Part shown: positions 45,790 to 56,599 of the stretch, one piece after another
Layout of the letters: each line of letters starts with the position of its first letter
How positions within the stretch are numbered: the stretch's first letter is position 1
DNA from: Megascapheus bottae
Lineage: Eukaryota; Chordata; Mammalia; Rodentia; Geomyidae
Reading direction: 5' to 3'
DNA length: 64,000 nt
NCBI GenBank assembly: GCA_024803745.1
Contig: JANJXV010000187.1
Coordinates: forward strand, 1,614,501 to 1,678,500
Translations under genes and position numbers: made by a program
Notes under the pieces: model-generated
Told to the model about the DNA's origin: nothing
Databases searched by the model: none
The model's input: the letters and a program-made list of their open reading frames with translations, nothing else

Positions 45790-46260
45790 AGATAACTAGA
45801 GGGCTTGGATTTTTTCAGCCACTGGGCCTCCAGGGAAGTGAAGGAGTCTGGAGGTTGAATTCAATCGACTGGCCATTGATTTGATTGGTGGGTCAATGGT
45901 GATTGTAATGAAACCTTCATAAACAGGGACCTCACTGATTGGAAGACATATCAATGGGTGGCAAGTTGGCCTGCCCCACGAGGACAGGCACTCCCACACT
46001 TGGGGCACTCCCCAACCTTTGTACCCTACTCTCCTCTGGTTGTGTGTGTCCTATATAGTAAGGACATGACATTAAATTAACCACAGGACTTGGCTAAGTT
46101 CTGCCAAGTCCTTCTAACAGACCACTACACGTGAAGAGAGTGCAGGAATCCCCCCAAAAAGTCCTTCTAACAGACTACCACATAGGAAGAGAGTGCAGGA
46201 ATCCCCCCAAAGGATCATCAACTAGACACAAGTGCCAGGGTGCTAGGGGATCCTATTACT
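45790..46260 (+). mobile_element. Ancient LTR-like repeat, probably ERVL class
   Basis: 'ggaggttgaattcaatcgac', 'ggccattgatttgattggtg' and 'gtaatgaaaccttcataaac' occur in the order I recall from old mammalian ERVL-class LTRs; I cannot name the family with certainty. No viral genes are present. The right part contains a separate 53-bp tandem duplication. Confidence 0.45.
46106..46211. repeat. 53-bp tandem duplication
   Basis: Copies at 46106-46158 and 46159-46211 both run from 'aagtccttctaacag' to 'ggaatccccccaaa', with small differences in the middle ('accactacacgtga' versus 'actaccacatagga'). Confidence 0.95.
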
Positions 46261-46420
46261 GAGTAGAATCTGAGGTCAGGGAAGAACTGGGGTGGGGCAA
46301 GGTTCCTTATTAACTTATAGACCAGCTGCTAACTTCAAGTACTTAACATCAGCACTGAAAGGCTGGAAGGATACAGGTGAAGGTTGTAGAGACAAAAAAA
46401 AGAGCATCTGACTTGTGTGT

Positions 46421-46657
46421 AAAATTACCAGCACAGGCCGGGAGTTTGGCCTAGTGGTGAAAGTGCTTGCCTAGCATGCATGAAGACCCGGGTTCGATTC
46501 CTTGGTACCACATACATAGAAAAAAGCCGGAAGTGGTGCTGAGGCTCAAGTGGTAGAGCTCCAGCCTTGAGAAAGTCCAAGGACAGTGCTCAGGCCCTAA
46601 GCTCAAGCCCATGACTGGCAAAAAAACCAAAAACAAACAAAAAAAATTACCAGCACA
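46421..46657 (+). mobile_element. IDL-Geo SINE with perfect 15-bp TSD
   Basis: Element 46436-46642, between 'aaaattaccagcaca' copies at 46421-46435 and 46643-46657. Box B 'ggttcgattcc' is intact. The Geo half is complete and the tail is an impure A/C run ('aaaccaaaaacaaacaaaaa'). One extra base in the box A region ('gtggtgaaagtgc') sets it slightly apart. Confidence 0.97.
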
Positions 46658-47182
46658 ATCCTTCAGAGACCAAACTTGAGTGGTTTCCATGTAAATATTT
46701 GGATTCATATTCAGAGTGGGATGTATGCCAACAGGGGAAAAAAACTTCAGTTATTTCTATTAATCTTTATGTTAATAACGGTGTTGTTATTTTTAGTTTT
46801 AAATTGTCCCTTCACACATATAAATAGATATCACACACATACAAGGCTTGTGTCACGTTGTACCTAAGTGAAAACACAAGCAAATAGAAAATCAAAACAC
46901 ATTTTTTTAAGGAGTAACTTTTATCTGAACCAAGAATATATCGGCCTGGATCCAGGACTTATGTTCTTTTTACTAAAACAGTGTGTGTTTCCAAACATTG
47001 ACTATTAGTGTCCCAGCCCATTCGTAATGAATTGTTTCTATATGCAATTCCCTATGAAAAGTAAGTATGGCTACCTGGGAAGTGCTGGATTTTAGGGCTC
47101 ATTAGGAGATGAGCAAGAGAAACTACAGGCACTTTTTTGTATCTTGAAAGCAGGGAGCTTTAAAAAAAATCAGAGGTTATAA
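46658..47182. other. Unassigned sequence
   Basis: AT-rich unique text. No family was recognised. Confidence 0.4.
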
Positions 47183-47321
47183 GCTAGGGATTTAGTTTGC
47201 CTACCACATGAAAGCCTTCCTCAATGCAGGATGTTTACCTAACATGTGTGAGACCTGAGATCCTCTCATCTCAGCCTTCTGAGTAGCTAGGGTTACAGGT
47301 ATGAGCCACCGGCACCCAGCA
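47183..47321. mobile_element. Mixed old ID-like and B1-like fragments
   Basis: An ID-like piece on the plus strand ('ctagggatttagtttgccta', 'ttacctaacatgtgtgagac') adjoins a minus-strand B1-like end ('tctgagtagctagggttaca', 'ggtatgagccaccggcaccc'). It probably represents two decayed insertions. Confidence 0.55.
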
Positions 47322-47526
47322 TCAAATGTTTTTGTTTTTTGTTTTGCCAGACCTAGGGCTTGAATTCAGGGCCTGAGCATTGTCCTTGGGCATTCCTCAA
47401 GGCTAGAGCTCTACCACTTGAGCACAGCACAGCTGTTTTCCATATATATGATACTGAGGAATCGAACCTGGGTCTTCATGAATGCTAGGCAAGCACTCTA
47501 CCATGCTACTAGCCCCTCAAATGGTT
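47322..47526 (-). mobile_element. IDL-Geo SINE, minus strand
   Basis: Element about 47332-47516, flanked by 'tcaaatg' plus T-rich text on both sides (47322 and 47517). The head at the right edge is imperfect ('aagcactctaccatgctact'), box B reads 'ggttcgattcct' on the minus strand, and the Geo half is present. Confidence 0.9.
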
Positions 47527-48170
47527 TTTAATAGGAGAACACCTATGAATAAATAACTTGAAATGTGCATCCTTTGGTAATCACTATTTTCAACCACAAG
47601 AAGACAAGTAATGCCTCTGGCTGTATGTAAAGGACACATATAGTTTGAAATAAAGGGCACAGAGTATGATGTTGGGAAGAAATATGATTATCATCAGTCA
47701 AATCCAGAATATGGGGCATCTGTAAGACCAATAAGCATGTAGAGAAAAGGATATTCGCTATTGTAACTGATGGTCCTAAACCATTACTATAGTTACAATG
47801 TAAGGAATTTGAATCTTGCTCTGAAAAAAAAGCCATAACTATATTTCTAAGGCAAATATAGAATGTTGAACACTCACTAAGCAACAGATGAGACATAAGA
47901 AATTATTGTCAAATGTCGATGTGGCCTTTAAATGTCTTTATCTGTTATTGATGCATACTAATGTACTTGTGAGTAAAATGCTAGAATATCTTATTTGCTT
48001 TAAATTATTATAGAAATAAAAGCTTGGGAGAAGATCTGGACCCAGACCTGTAAATGTTAATGACTGTGGAAGCCACGGGATTAGTGCCTGGAAGTTTATT
48101 ATATAATTGTCCTACTTTTTGTACACGTTGGAAATTTTCCTATGAAATACTTTAAAAATTAAAAAGCAGG
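47527..48170. other. Unassigned sequence, possible L1 tail
   Basis: A 117-codon minus frame at 47543-47896 has no domain. Near 48105-48160 'tttgtacacgttggaaattt' and 'aaatactttaaaaatt' resemble the 3' end of an old L1, but this is weak. Confidence 0.35.
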
Positions 48171-48361
48171 GCCGGGAGTTTGGCCTAGTGGTTAAAGTGC
48201 TTGCCTAGCATGCATGAAGACCCGGGTTCGATTCCTCAGTACCACATACATAGAAAAAAGCCGGAAATGGTGCTGAGGCTCAAGTGGTAGAGCTCTAGCC
48301 TTGAGAAAATCCAAGGTCAGTGCTCAGGCCCTGAGCTCAAACCCAGGGCTGGCAAAAAAAA
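48171..48361 (+). mobile_element. IDL-Geo SINE, first of a tandem pair
   Basis: Head 'gggccgggagtttggcctag', intact 'ggttcgattcc', complete Geo half and A tail. The next SINE starts exactly in the A tail, so tail-targeted insertion is likely. Confidence 0.94.
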
Positions 48362-48600
48362 AAGCCAGGTACCAGTGGTTCATATCTGTCATCCTAGCTA
48401 CTCAGGAAGATAAAATCTGAGGATCACAGTTCAAAGCCAGCCCAGACAGAAATGGCCCAGACAGAAACGTCCTCAAGACTCTCATCTTCAATTAATTACA
48501 GAAAAAGCCACAAGTGGTGCTGTAGCTCAAGTGGTAGAGTGCCAGCCTTGAATGAAAGGAGCTAAGGGACAACACCTAGGTCCAGGACTAGCAAAGTAGC
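48362..48600 (+). mobile_element. B1-Geo SINE with a short internal duplication
   Basis: Head ('gtggttcatatctgtcatcc', 'cagttcaaagccagccca'), linker, and Geo half ('gtggtgctgtagctcaagtg'). The unit 'cccagacagaaa' occurs twice near 48440-48470, a local duplication in the linker. Confidence 0.9.
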
Positions 48601-49265
48601 TATTCAGAGGCAGAATGAATGAACTCCCACTGAGCTGTGTCCTGTGTTGGGTCTGATGCTAGGATGAGACATACAAAGATACACAATGCATTCATGTCCA
48701 CTCGATCGTATTACATGTGTTTCAGTTCATAAGTCTGAGAGGCCTCTTAGGAGATTCCCATGTTGGGGACCATCCGTGACAGAACCTGCAGGGAGGACTT
48801 CTGCAAATTGTTCATTCTGTCATCTCGTTTAACCACTGTCCTGCCCATCATCCAAGAATCTGAGCCGTTTCTCCTACCATCCTGGGACACCTAGTCTGAA
48901 ATCCCAAAGGAAGACAAGGCCCTGGAGCTCAACCATGGGCCCCAATCCAGCACCCCACTCCCCACCCCCAGGCCAGGCATCACCACTTCCCAGCCCATCG
49001 CCTACAGGAGGAGCAGTTCCTTCAAAGGACATCTGGAGGTCATGTGGCTGCAGTGCCCACTGCGGCTATTGAATTCTGAAGTGGAATGAAAAAGCCATCA
49101 ACATTGCTTCTCGGTTCATCAGACTGGAAAGCGACGCCCTGCCATTAGAGACTAAAGTCAAAGACTCACGAGGCGCTGAGTTACGCAGTGTGCACGACCA
49201 TACATACTTGGCAATCTCTCATTTAGGGCTCACTGAAACAGCATTAACTTTCATTTTTCAGGTTA
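48601..49265. other. Unassigned sequence
   Basis: Positions 48605-48690 may be an old L2 or MIR end ('gatgctaggatgagacatac'). The rest is unique, with C-rich text at 48945-48970. No gene was recognised. Confidence 0.4.
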
Positions 49266-49329
49266 TAAGGGGGGTAGGGAGAGAGAGGGAGAGGGAGAGA
49301 GAGAGAGAAAGACAGACAGAGACAGAGAC

Positions 49330-49367
<38 letters not shown>

Positions 49368-49368
49368 G
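49266..49368. repeat. GA-rich low-complexity tract
   Basis: Mostly GAGA with GACA interruptions. Again the plus strand carries the purines. Confidence 0.9.
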
Positions 49369-49972
49369 AGATGTAACTTACCCAAGATCAAACACCATTT
49401 AGGATTTTTTTATTCATTAATTGAGTTTAAAACAATGTAGGAGTTACACAAAGCACACACCTGCCGGCTAGTTGAAACTGCTGACTACTAGTGTGAGGCC
49501 TTTCTTCTATGCCATGCTAGTGCACCAGTTGCCTCAGATTAAAGCCTTTCTCTCAGATCACTACAATTGCACGTTCTAGAGCCTTGGGCTCTAGAACAAG
49601 GAACCCAGGCATCTCGGTTCTGTCTTTCATACGGTGTGGAGTAGCCAACTTAATGGTGGAAACGTACATTCCTTGGGTAAGTACTGTATGCATCAATGCA
49701 CACACTCATGTCATGTATGTAAGTGTAGACAGAGATGGATGAATAGATCATGACAGGTGCATGGATGGTGTATGCGTTGTGTATGTTTGTACCTAGCTAT
49801 TTGTAAATACATGTAACAAGTTGAGAAAAGCATCACCAAGCCAATACAGCTTTTTTTCTACCTTAGGAAGGGGAAAAAAAAGTCAAACACTACCAGAAGT
49901 TAGAAGACATATACTAATGTTTCTTTTAAATAAGCTTCCAAAAATACAAACAAAACAGATGGCATAATTTAA

Positions 49973-49976
<4 letters not shown>
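49369..49976. other. Unassigned sequence with a perfect 11-bp hairpin
   Basis: At 49573-49597 'gttctagagcc', a 3-base loop and the exact reverse complement. No other feature was recognised. Confidence 0.5.

Positions 49977-50006
<30 letters not shown>
49977..50006. repeat. (TA)15 microsatellite
   Basis: A 30-bp uninterrupted alternating TA array. It is self-complementary and a possible cruciform site. Confidence 0.97.
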
Positions 50007-50008
<2 letters not shown>

Positions 50009-50299
50009 TGTGTAACATCCGTGTACCAATAGCAGTTAATAATCATTAAGCACAAATTCTGTACCCAGGGATTCTTCTCCATGTTTAATTAAGTTTAATT
50101 CTCTGCTCGCTACACCCCTGCAGGCACATTCTCCTAACACCACCTTTGAACAGCAGACAGGAAAGGGGCATAGTTTTTAGGCAGCTGCCCTCATCTCACA
50201 AAGCACAAATAAATGTCCCACCACCTCTGACCCCCACTCCTCTTCCCCAAACAAGCACTGAGGCCATTTTCTTTTCTGTTTTCTAACAGCATTCTGTGC

Positions 50300-50480
50300 A
50301 TAACCAAGCGTGGTTTTAAATGAGAAAAAAATTATATAGAAAGGTATACAGCATAATAAACCCAACACCTACATATCCACCCTCTGCAATTAAAAGTTAA
50401 TGTTTATTTACATCCGTTAGGGTGTATTTAACATCTAGAATAACACTCAGTAACACTGGAATTTTCCTCGTTGCCTCTCC
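50300..50480 (-). mobile_element. Old L1 3'-end fragment, minus strand
   Basis: 'aaaaaaattatatagaaagg' is followed by 'acagcataataaacccaaca' and 'cctacatatccaccctctgc'. This order matches reverse-complemented 3' ends of old mammalian L1 subfamilies. It has no coding content. Confidence 0.55.
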
Positions 50481-50759
50481 CAAGTTCACTCAGGCTTTAT
50501 AGACAGCTTGCTCTTTATCAGCTGAGCAATCTTCTTATTCATGTGTTTGCTGGAGAGATTACTAAAGCCATGTGTAAATACCATAAACAACATGCAACAA
50601 CATATAGAACTGTGGTATAGTTTCATCTATTCCCTGCAGCATTTGTTTATCCTTGACATTATTTTCAAAGACCCATTTGGGCTGGCACATACCCATTCAT
50701 CCATTATCATAGCTCTATGACACAGAATCATGTTCATGTAAATTTTTGTCAATATAAAC

Positions 50760-51390
50760 TCATTTATTGGTCAGAGTATGGATTAATATATACTAGTATG
50801 TAATGTATTGATATATAATGTACTAATATATAGCTAGCATGTTTAATATATTTGTAATATACACTCTTATTATAGTATATTATATTATTAGAAAATATGT
50901 TTATAGATTATATTTATTTTTTTCCCCAATCTTGGGGCTTAAACTCAGGGCCTGAGCACTGTCCTTGGGCTTTACTCAAGGCTAGTTTTCTACCACTTCC
51001 AGCTTTCCTGTGTATGTGATATGGAAGAATAGAGCCCAGGTCTTTGTGCATTCTAGGCAAGTACTTTACCACTGAGTCAAACTCCCAGCCCCTATATTTA
51101 TAAATGTATTATATTATATACTTACAACACATTATAAAAACATTTAGAATATGGTATAATTATATTATTAAATATAATATACAGTAGTATAGTATATATA
51201 GTATATAAATAGTATAGTGTATATTACTGGATTGTATATGCTGTAATATATACACTAAATATATTATATATAAATGCATGTACTGTGTATAGATTATACT
51301 TCTGTAGACAGATTTATAGATTTATATCTGTAGATTAGTAAATACATTAATTGATTAACATATTAATACATAAATCTAGACCCTAATAGA
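50760..51390. repeat. AT-rich block split by a SINE
   Basis: Dense ATATTA/TATAGTA text on both sides of the IDL-Geo insertion at 50918-51092. It is the most extended A/T-rich block in the window and a candidate for duplex unpairing. Confidence 0.85.
50909..51101 (-). mobile_element. IDL-Geo SINE in AT-rich DNA
   Basis: Element about 50918-51092, with 'tatatttat' on both sides (50909-50917 and 51093-51101). The Geo half is near 50935-51003 and the head near 51020-51092. It lost about 15 bp in the middle ('ttctaccacttccagcttt'). Confidence 0.9.
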
Positions 51391-52679
51391 TTAATTTGGT
51401 TGATTACTACATTTTAAAATTGAAGTTCATATAACATAAAATATACCATTACATCAACTTTGTAGGATATGTTTTTCAAAAGAACTAATTTCAAAGTAAA
51501 TTGAGGATTCCCTAACTTAAATATGCCAAAACCAGTAAGGGAGACAGCACTCTCCAGACATGCCTGTCCTTTCAAGTTATATTTCCCAAACCACCTAAAC
51601 TCAAACGGCTCACAGCCACCTCCATTCAGTTTAGGCTTCATTCTGCTGGAGTTGCTAACTGCCCATCTACATTAGCAAACTCAAAGTGGATCCAGCAATC
51701 TAGATTGGCTTCTCTGGACAAAGAGCAATCTATCTTCATTTGTCCTTGAACAAAATGCCATACGGTGAAAAGTAACAAACATCTCTCTCTTACATTCAGA
51801 GGAGCTGAAAGTCTGGCACCCAGGTTATCCAGCTTGGCTGCCCTCTGGTGAGAGCTCTTTCTGTATGGAGTCCTTGGTGCTTTCTCGTTATCTCTTTCTT
51901 CACAGGTAGAGGAAAGGGGAAGTCTAATCTCCCTTTCTCTTTTTACAGGTCACTGATCTGTCAGGAGGGTCCCCACCCTTGTAATTTCATTATCCTGTCA
52001 TGACTCCAGCAAAGTCTGATCTCTCAACACCACCACACAGTGGGTTAGTGTTTCGATATATTAATAGGTGGTGCAGGGGAGGGAAAGCATTGGGTCTCCC
52101 CGAGGCCGAGCCGAGCCTGGGTGTAAATACACGGCCCATTTGTGCAGTGGGTGCAAAATACGGCGATGAGCTAAATGTCCCCACCCAGTGTCCAGATTCT
52201 GGCCCTGGTCTCAGGTGCGGGTACAGAGCAGTCAAGCCATGGCTGCCTGCCTCCTGCTCCAGAAGTGAGGCAAACATTTGCTGCTGGGATGGAAAGGCCT
52301 GCTTCTCTGTTTTGTCTGTGAAAACTGCCTCTCATAAATAAGAGATCAAACCAGGAACGCATATCAAAGCAGATGCAGCCAGAGCCGGGCTAGCCAGGAA
52401 GGAAGACAGAGAATTATAAAATGAGTCTACAGCCCTTGAGCTGAGCATGACAAGGAAGGAAGAAGCAAAATCACCCCAGAACCTGAGGAATGTGCTACCC
52501 AGAGACTGTTCCACTACTAACAGGAATGGATCACCCAACTAATTCATCTGTCTAACCACCCAACGTGGAAAACTGCACCTCTTAGGACACAGAGACCCTG
52601 GGAATGGATCAGTTGTATAACCAAACCACCTGGCTACCTTCCCACTCAGCCATGTCAGCAATTTAAGTGTTCAGATCAG
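51391..52679. other. Unassigned sequence, some CpG
   Basis: 'gttcatataacataaaatat' near 51425 resembles an old L1 3' end. A strong-looking splice-acceptor motif 'tttctctttttacag' ends at 51948, but all three frames stop soon after it. A 113-codon frame at 52000-52341 overlaps a 95-codon antisense frame; neither resembles a known protein. Positions 52090-52165 hold several CpGs. Confidence 0.4.
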
Positions 52680-52795
52680 TAGAGACCGGAGTTGGAATCC
52701 CATTTCCATCATTTACACATTAAAATCACTTCTGGGTTAGGAACTTGAGCCCCACCAATCTACTTTCCAGACCTGTAAAACTGGGATAACGGATT
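52680..52795 (+). repeat. MIR-like remnant
   Basis: 'ccggagttggaatcccattt' is followed by 'ccatcatttacacatt' and 'gaacttgagccccaccaatc', then 'ccagacctgtaaaactggga'. This is the MIR core order. Confidence 0.6.
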
Positions 52796-53016
52796 GGGTG
52801 CTGATGGGCTCGTGCCAGTCCTCCTAGCTACTCAGGAGGCTGAGATCTGAGGATCACAGTTCAAAGCCAGCCCAGAAAGGAATATCCCTGAGATTCACCA
52901 ATTAACTACTGCCCCCTCTAAAAGACCAAAAGGAGCGCTGTGGCTCAGTTGACATTGATGCTAGCCTTGAGCAAAAAAAGCTCAGGGACAGCACCCAGGC
53001 CCTGAGCTCGAGTGGT
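52796..53016 (+). mobile_element. B1-Geo SINE
   Basis: Head ('tcctcctagctactcaggag', 'cacagttcaaagccagccca'), linker ('caattaactactgccccctc') and Geo half ('gcgctgtggctcagttgaca', 'aggccctgagctcgag'). It lies next to the MIR fragment and has no A tail. Confidence 0.9.
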
Positions 53017-53756
53017 GGCATGCACTCACAGGCATACCGGTTTCCTCTGAGTCACGAGACACCTGAGTAGTGAGGTTGACCACACTTGAGGGCCCATGGC
53101 TTCAGAGATACCTGCCAACATTTCCTATCCCAGGCCTCACAGAGCTGCAGTGAGGAGGAAAAGCTACATGCTGGGAAATGACCCCCTGGCCTACAGGATA
53201 TGGTGGGCTCCCTTGGCTTTGCCCTAAGACAGAAAAGGCTCACAAGGCCTTCTTCACCCAAAGCCCTCAGGTCCCATCTGGATCTTAGGAGAACTGATAG
53301 AAATCCTGAGCATTCATTCCTGTGGAAGAGCTCTTTCTCTCCTGCATCTAAGCGCAAGACAGCTCTAAGCTGACCTTGGAGTCCCTGGAGTCTAGGACAG
53401 CTTCAAAACAGTACATAGAAGAAAGCATGCCCGTTAGGGACCCGCCATTCTGGGTTGGAAAACTGGCTCCATCAGTTGGCCACTTGTTCATGTTACTGAA
53501 CCCCCAGATTCTCATCAGTAATGAAAATGATGATCCATTGTTTTAAAGCAGACTGTCCAAAACATCTAAGTGAGAAATGGGAAAAGTGAATTTCCTGCAC
53601 TCAACTGGGGAGAATGCTATGCATGATGAACCTACCAACAGTCGTTGTGATAAAACTGTGGATGAACATTTGCTAACTGTGTTGACTGCTGTTGACGTCC
53701 CCTGCACCCCTGACTATCAACCCATTTTATCTTCTAAAGAACCCTGAGAGAAACCG
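53017..53756. other. Unassigned sequence with a MIR-like piece
   Basis: A 101-codon minus frame at 53052-53357 has no domain. Positions 53400-53548 follow MIR order ('ctgggttggaaaactggctc', 'cacttgttcatgttactgaa', 'cagattctcatcagtaatga'). Confidence 0.45.
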
Positions 53757-53960
53757 AAAGCTCTCATCCCAGCCACTCAGGAGGCTGGGGTCTGAGGATC
53801 ATGGTTCAAAGCCAGCCCAGGTAGGAAAGTCTGTGAGACTCTTATCTCCAATTAGCCATAATAAGAAAAAAAAGCCAGAAGAGGAGATGTGGCTCAAGTG
53901 CTAGCCTTGAATAAAAAAGCTCAAGGACAGCACCCAAACCGTGAGTTCAAGCCCAGGACA
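53757..53960 (+). mobile_element. B1-Geo SINE ending in a purine tract
   Basis: Head begins at 'ctctcatcccagccactcag', followed by linker 'gagactcttatctccaatta' and Geo half ('gaggagatgtggctcaagtg', 'gttcaagcccaggacac'). After a short CA stretch, its tail becomes the long purine array at 53972. Confidence 0.9.
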
Positions 53961-53971
53961 CACACACACAC

Positions 53972-54187
53972 AGAGGAGGGGGGGAGAGGGAGGAGAAGGG
54001 GGAGGGAGGGGGAGGGAGGGAGAAGGAGGGAGAGGGAGGGAGGGGGAGGGAGAGGGAGGGGGGAGGGGGGAGGGAGAGAGGGAGAGAGGGAGAGAGGGAG
54101 AGAGGGAGAGAGGGAGAGAGGGAGAGAGGGAGAGAGGGAGAGAGGGAGAGAGGGAGAGAGGGAGAGAGGGAGAGGGAGAGAGAGAAG
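53972..54187. repeat. Pure purine tract, GGGAGA array
   Basis: A run of 216 plus-strand purines. The first half is irregular G-rich text. The second half is a regular hexamer-like array of 'gggagaga' units. It sits in the tail position of a B1-Geo SINE, so it probably grew from the A-rich tail. The Arg/Glu/Gly-rich frames read through it are artefacts. Confidence 0.97.
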
Positions 54188-54189
54188 CA

Positions 54190-54611
54190 CAGCAGAGGCA
54201 GTGTGATGGTTAGTCTTGAATGGCATCCTGATTGGCTTGGGGGAAACCTGGGAAGTTAGGAAAGGCCACCTTGGGGTGTGTCTGAGTCCTTTCCTGAGAG
54301 CAATAACTGAAGGGAAGACCCAATGAAGGGGTAGAAATCTCTCTGAAAGTGAGCAGAATCCTCCCAGGGCCTAATCAGGGTAAGAGCAAAAAGGGAAAGG
54401 AAGCCACCTCAAGCAAACTTTCTCCTTCTCCCTCCCTTCTCTTCCTCATCCTCTCAATCCCTCCCCTCTCCTCTTTGGCCACCAGGACATAACTTGCTTT
54501 GATCTTTCCTGCACCATTCCTACCAGAATGACCTTAAGCACAGAGCAAATGCCTTTTCTCTTAGGTTGTTTTCTCTGTTGTTTGTCCCAGCAATGAGAAC
54601 TTAATCAACAG
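54190..54611. repeat. Ancient interspersed repeat, family unknown
   Basis: 'gtgatggttagtcttgaatg' followed by 'gcatcctgattggcttgggg' and 'ggggtgtgtctgagtccttt' resembles a widespread mammalian repeat that begins with a 'tgatggttaatcttgattg' motif. I cannot name the family. CT-rich text lies at 54420-54480. Confidence 0.4.
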
Positions 54612-54722
54612 GGAACATGCTTGGGTATCTCTGCTTTGTAGGAAACTGAGGCACAGGGAAGCGGCAAGCCTATGGTCAAGGGCAAGGGCTAGGTCACAAG
54701 ATGATAGGAGCCCGCATCAGAA
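54612..54722 (-). repeat. MIR-like remnant, minus strand
   Basis: 'tttgtaggaaactgaggcac' is followed by 'agggaagcggcaagcctatg' and 'gcccgcatcagaattcaaga', in reverse MIR order. Confidence 0.5.
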
Positions 54723-55392
54723 TTCAAGAAAGCCATCTAGCCTGGAGCCATGCTTCTTAGTCCCTCTGTTGTTCTTCTTTCACCTGCTCTTCAGCCAGAG
54801 GTGGCCTTAGACGTGGCAAAGCCCCACATTAACTCGGGCACGCTGCCACTTTTGTCTTTGCATCACTTGGTTCAAATATTCTGCCCCTGGCAGAACATTT
54901 CCCTACCTCACAGGCATCTTGGCAACAATTATAAACTTCTTATTAAATTCTTATTAACTCATTAGAGAATTTAAAAAAAAAAAGCACTGCTCAAATTAAC
55001 CACATCAACCATTAGTCTTCTCTCAGTTTGTGAATCCCATTTGCTCTCAGGAATAACAAGGAATGAGATCAGATGATAAATGATAGTATTTATGGGCTGT
55101 TTGGGTTGCAATTTCTCCCAGTGTGAGGGTTTAAAATCATTGGTCCTGAGCTGATCAGATTAAATCATGTTAGGTATGGCTCAAGCCTTCACATGGCTTC
55201 TTCTGAGCATTATTTGTTCTAAGTAAATATTATTTGATAATATGCAGATTCCCAATCCTACAAATAAATTTCCCCAAAGCAGTGTCTTCCATACTTACCG
55301 TGACTCTTGGGTTGCAAGAAACATAACTAGAACTGATTTGAACCAAAAGTAAGGAAGGGAAAGATTGATCATGCTGTGTAAGAGCAGGAAGA
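54723..55392. other. Unassigned sequence
   Basis: Unique AT-moderate text with an A run at 54971-54982. No gene or repeat was recognised. Confidence 0.4.
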
Positions 55393-55615
55393 TGGCTGGG
55401 GGCTCAGATATGTAATCTGAGCTACAGAGAGGCTGAGACCTGAGGATCTTGGTTTGAAGCCAGCCCAAGCAGGAAAAGTCTATGAGACTCATGTCCAATT
55501 AACTATTCAAAAAGCCACAAGTGGAGCTGTGATTTAAGTGGTAGAATGCCAGCCTTGAGTGAAAAATCTCAGGGACAGTGCCCAGGCCTTGAGTTCAAGC
55601 CCTTGTGCCAGCACA
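55393..55615 (+). mobile_element. B1-Geo SINE with a purine-rich tail
   Basis: Head ('ggaggctcag'-type start is eroded; 'gagaggctgagacctgagga' is clear), linker and Geo half ('gagctgtgatttaagtggta', 'gggacagtgcccaggccttg'). The tail passes into AG-rich text at 55616-55790. Confidence 0.88.
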
Positions 55616-55790
55616 GAAGAAAGACAGAAAGAGAGAGGAGAAAGGTGGAAGGGAAGGAAGAGAGGGAGAGGGAGGAAGGGAAGAGAAAACAAAGTGAGGC
55701 AAAGAGAGGGAGAAAGAAATCAAGAGAAAAATAGAGGAAGAGAGAGAAATAAAAGGAGACAGAGAGAAAGGCAACAGACAAGAAAATGGC
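55616..55790. repeat. AG-rich tract at a SINE tail
   Basis: Predominantly purine (AAAG/GAGA/GGAA mixtures) with scattered C and T. It is the degenerate counterpart of the pure tract at 53972, also behind a B1-Geo element. Confidence 0.85.
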
Positions 55791-55867
55791 TTAGTAGTTT
55801 CTTTAAAAGCATACATTTGCCATGTAACCAGCTTTCCCATGCCCTTGTACTTTTAAGAGAAAGACTA

Positions 55868-56345
55868 TGAAAGTCTATGTCCACAAAAAGATATATAGCC
55901 AAATGTACAAGACACTATTACTCATCATTTTCAGTCAGAAATTGAAAGTTGGGGGGGGAGAAACCACCCAACAACAGACAAATGGATCAATCATGAACTA
56001 CTGGACTATTGATGTGAGGATCAACAGAAACATATCTTCAAATTATTATGCTGAATTAAACAAGCCAGACCAAAACACAGAATACATATTGTAGAGTTCC
56101 CTGGACACAAAATACTAGAAAATAAAAATTACTTGTGACGGAAACAGATCGGTGGTTGCCTGGGGTTTAGAGGGCAATGAAGAGAAAGGCCTCAAAGGGG
56201 CTCCAGTACACGCTGGGATGCTGTGGATCTATTCACGGTATTGGTGGTGACTCAAGGAACATCCTCTAATGACACACGTGAAAACGTACACAAGCTATTA
56301 CATCAACCGCATCTCCTTAAAGCTGAAGAACGAAAGAAAATAGTG
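55868..56345 (+). mobile_element. Old L1 3' UTR (L1M-type)
   Basis: 'aaccacccaacaacagacaa' is followed by 'atggatcaatcatgaactac', 'ttatgctgaattaaacaagc', 'acatattgtagagttccctg' and 'cggtggttgcctggggttta'. The order follows the 3' ends of old mammalian L1s ('aaacaacccaaatgtccatc', 'agaagccagaca', 'tggttgccaggggctgg'). It is highly diverged, with no ORF. Confidence 0.72.
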
Positions 56346-56599
56346 GGTCACACCACCAACAGCCTTCATTTCAAACAGCAGATAGGATACACGGAAAGAC
56401 TGTAAACCCCACCCCGCTCATCTCTTTCTCAATTCTCCATGATGGCCTGGGCACCTCTGCAAGGTAACCTTGTCCCAACTACTGCACATGTGAGGACCTT
56501 GGGTGCTGGCAACACTAGGAGCTCAACAATCAAGAAGGCCCCCACTCTGCTTTGGTCTGTCTGCACAAGACCACAGATAGACTCTACATGCCTGTGTTT

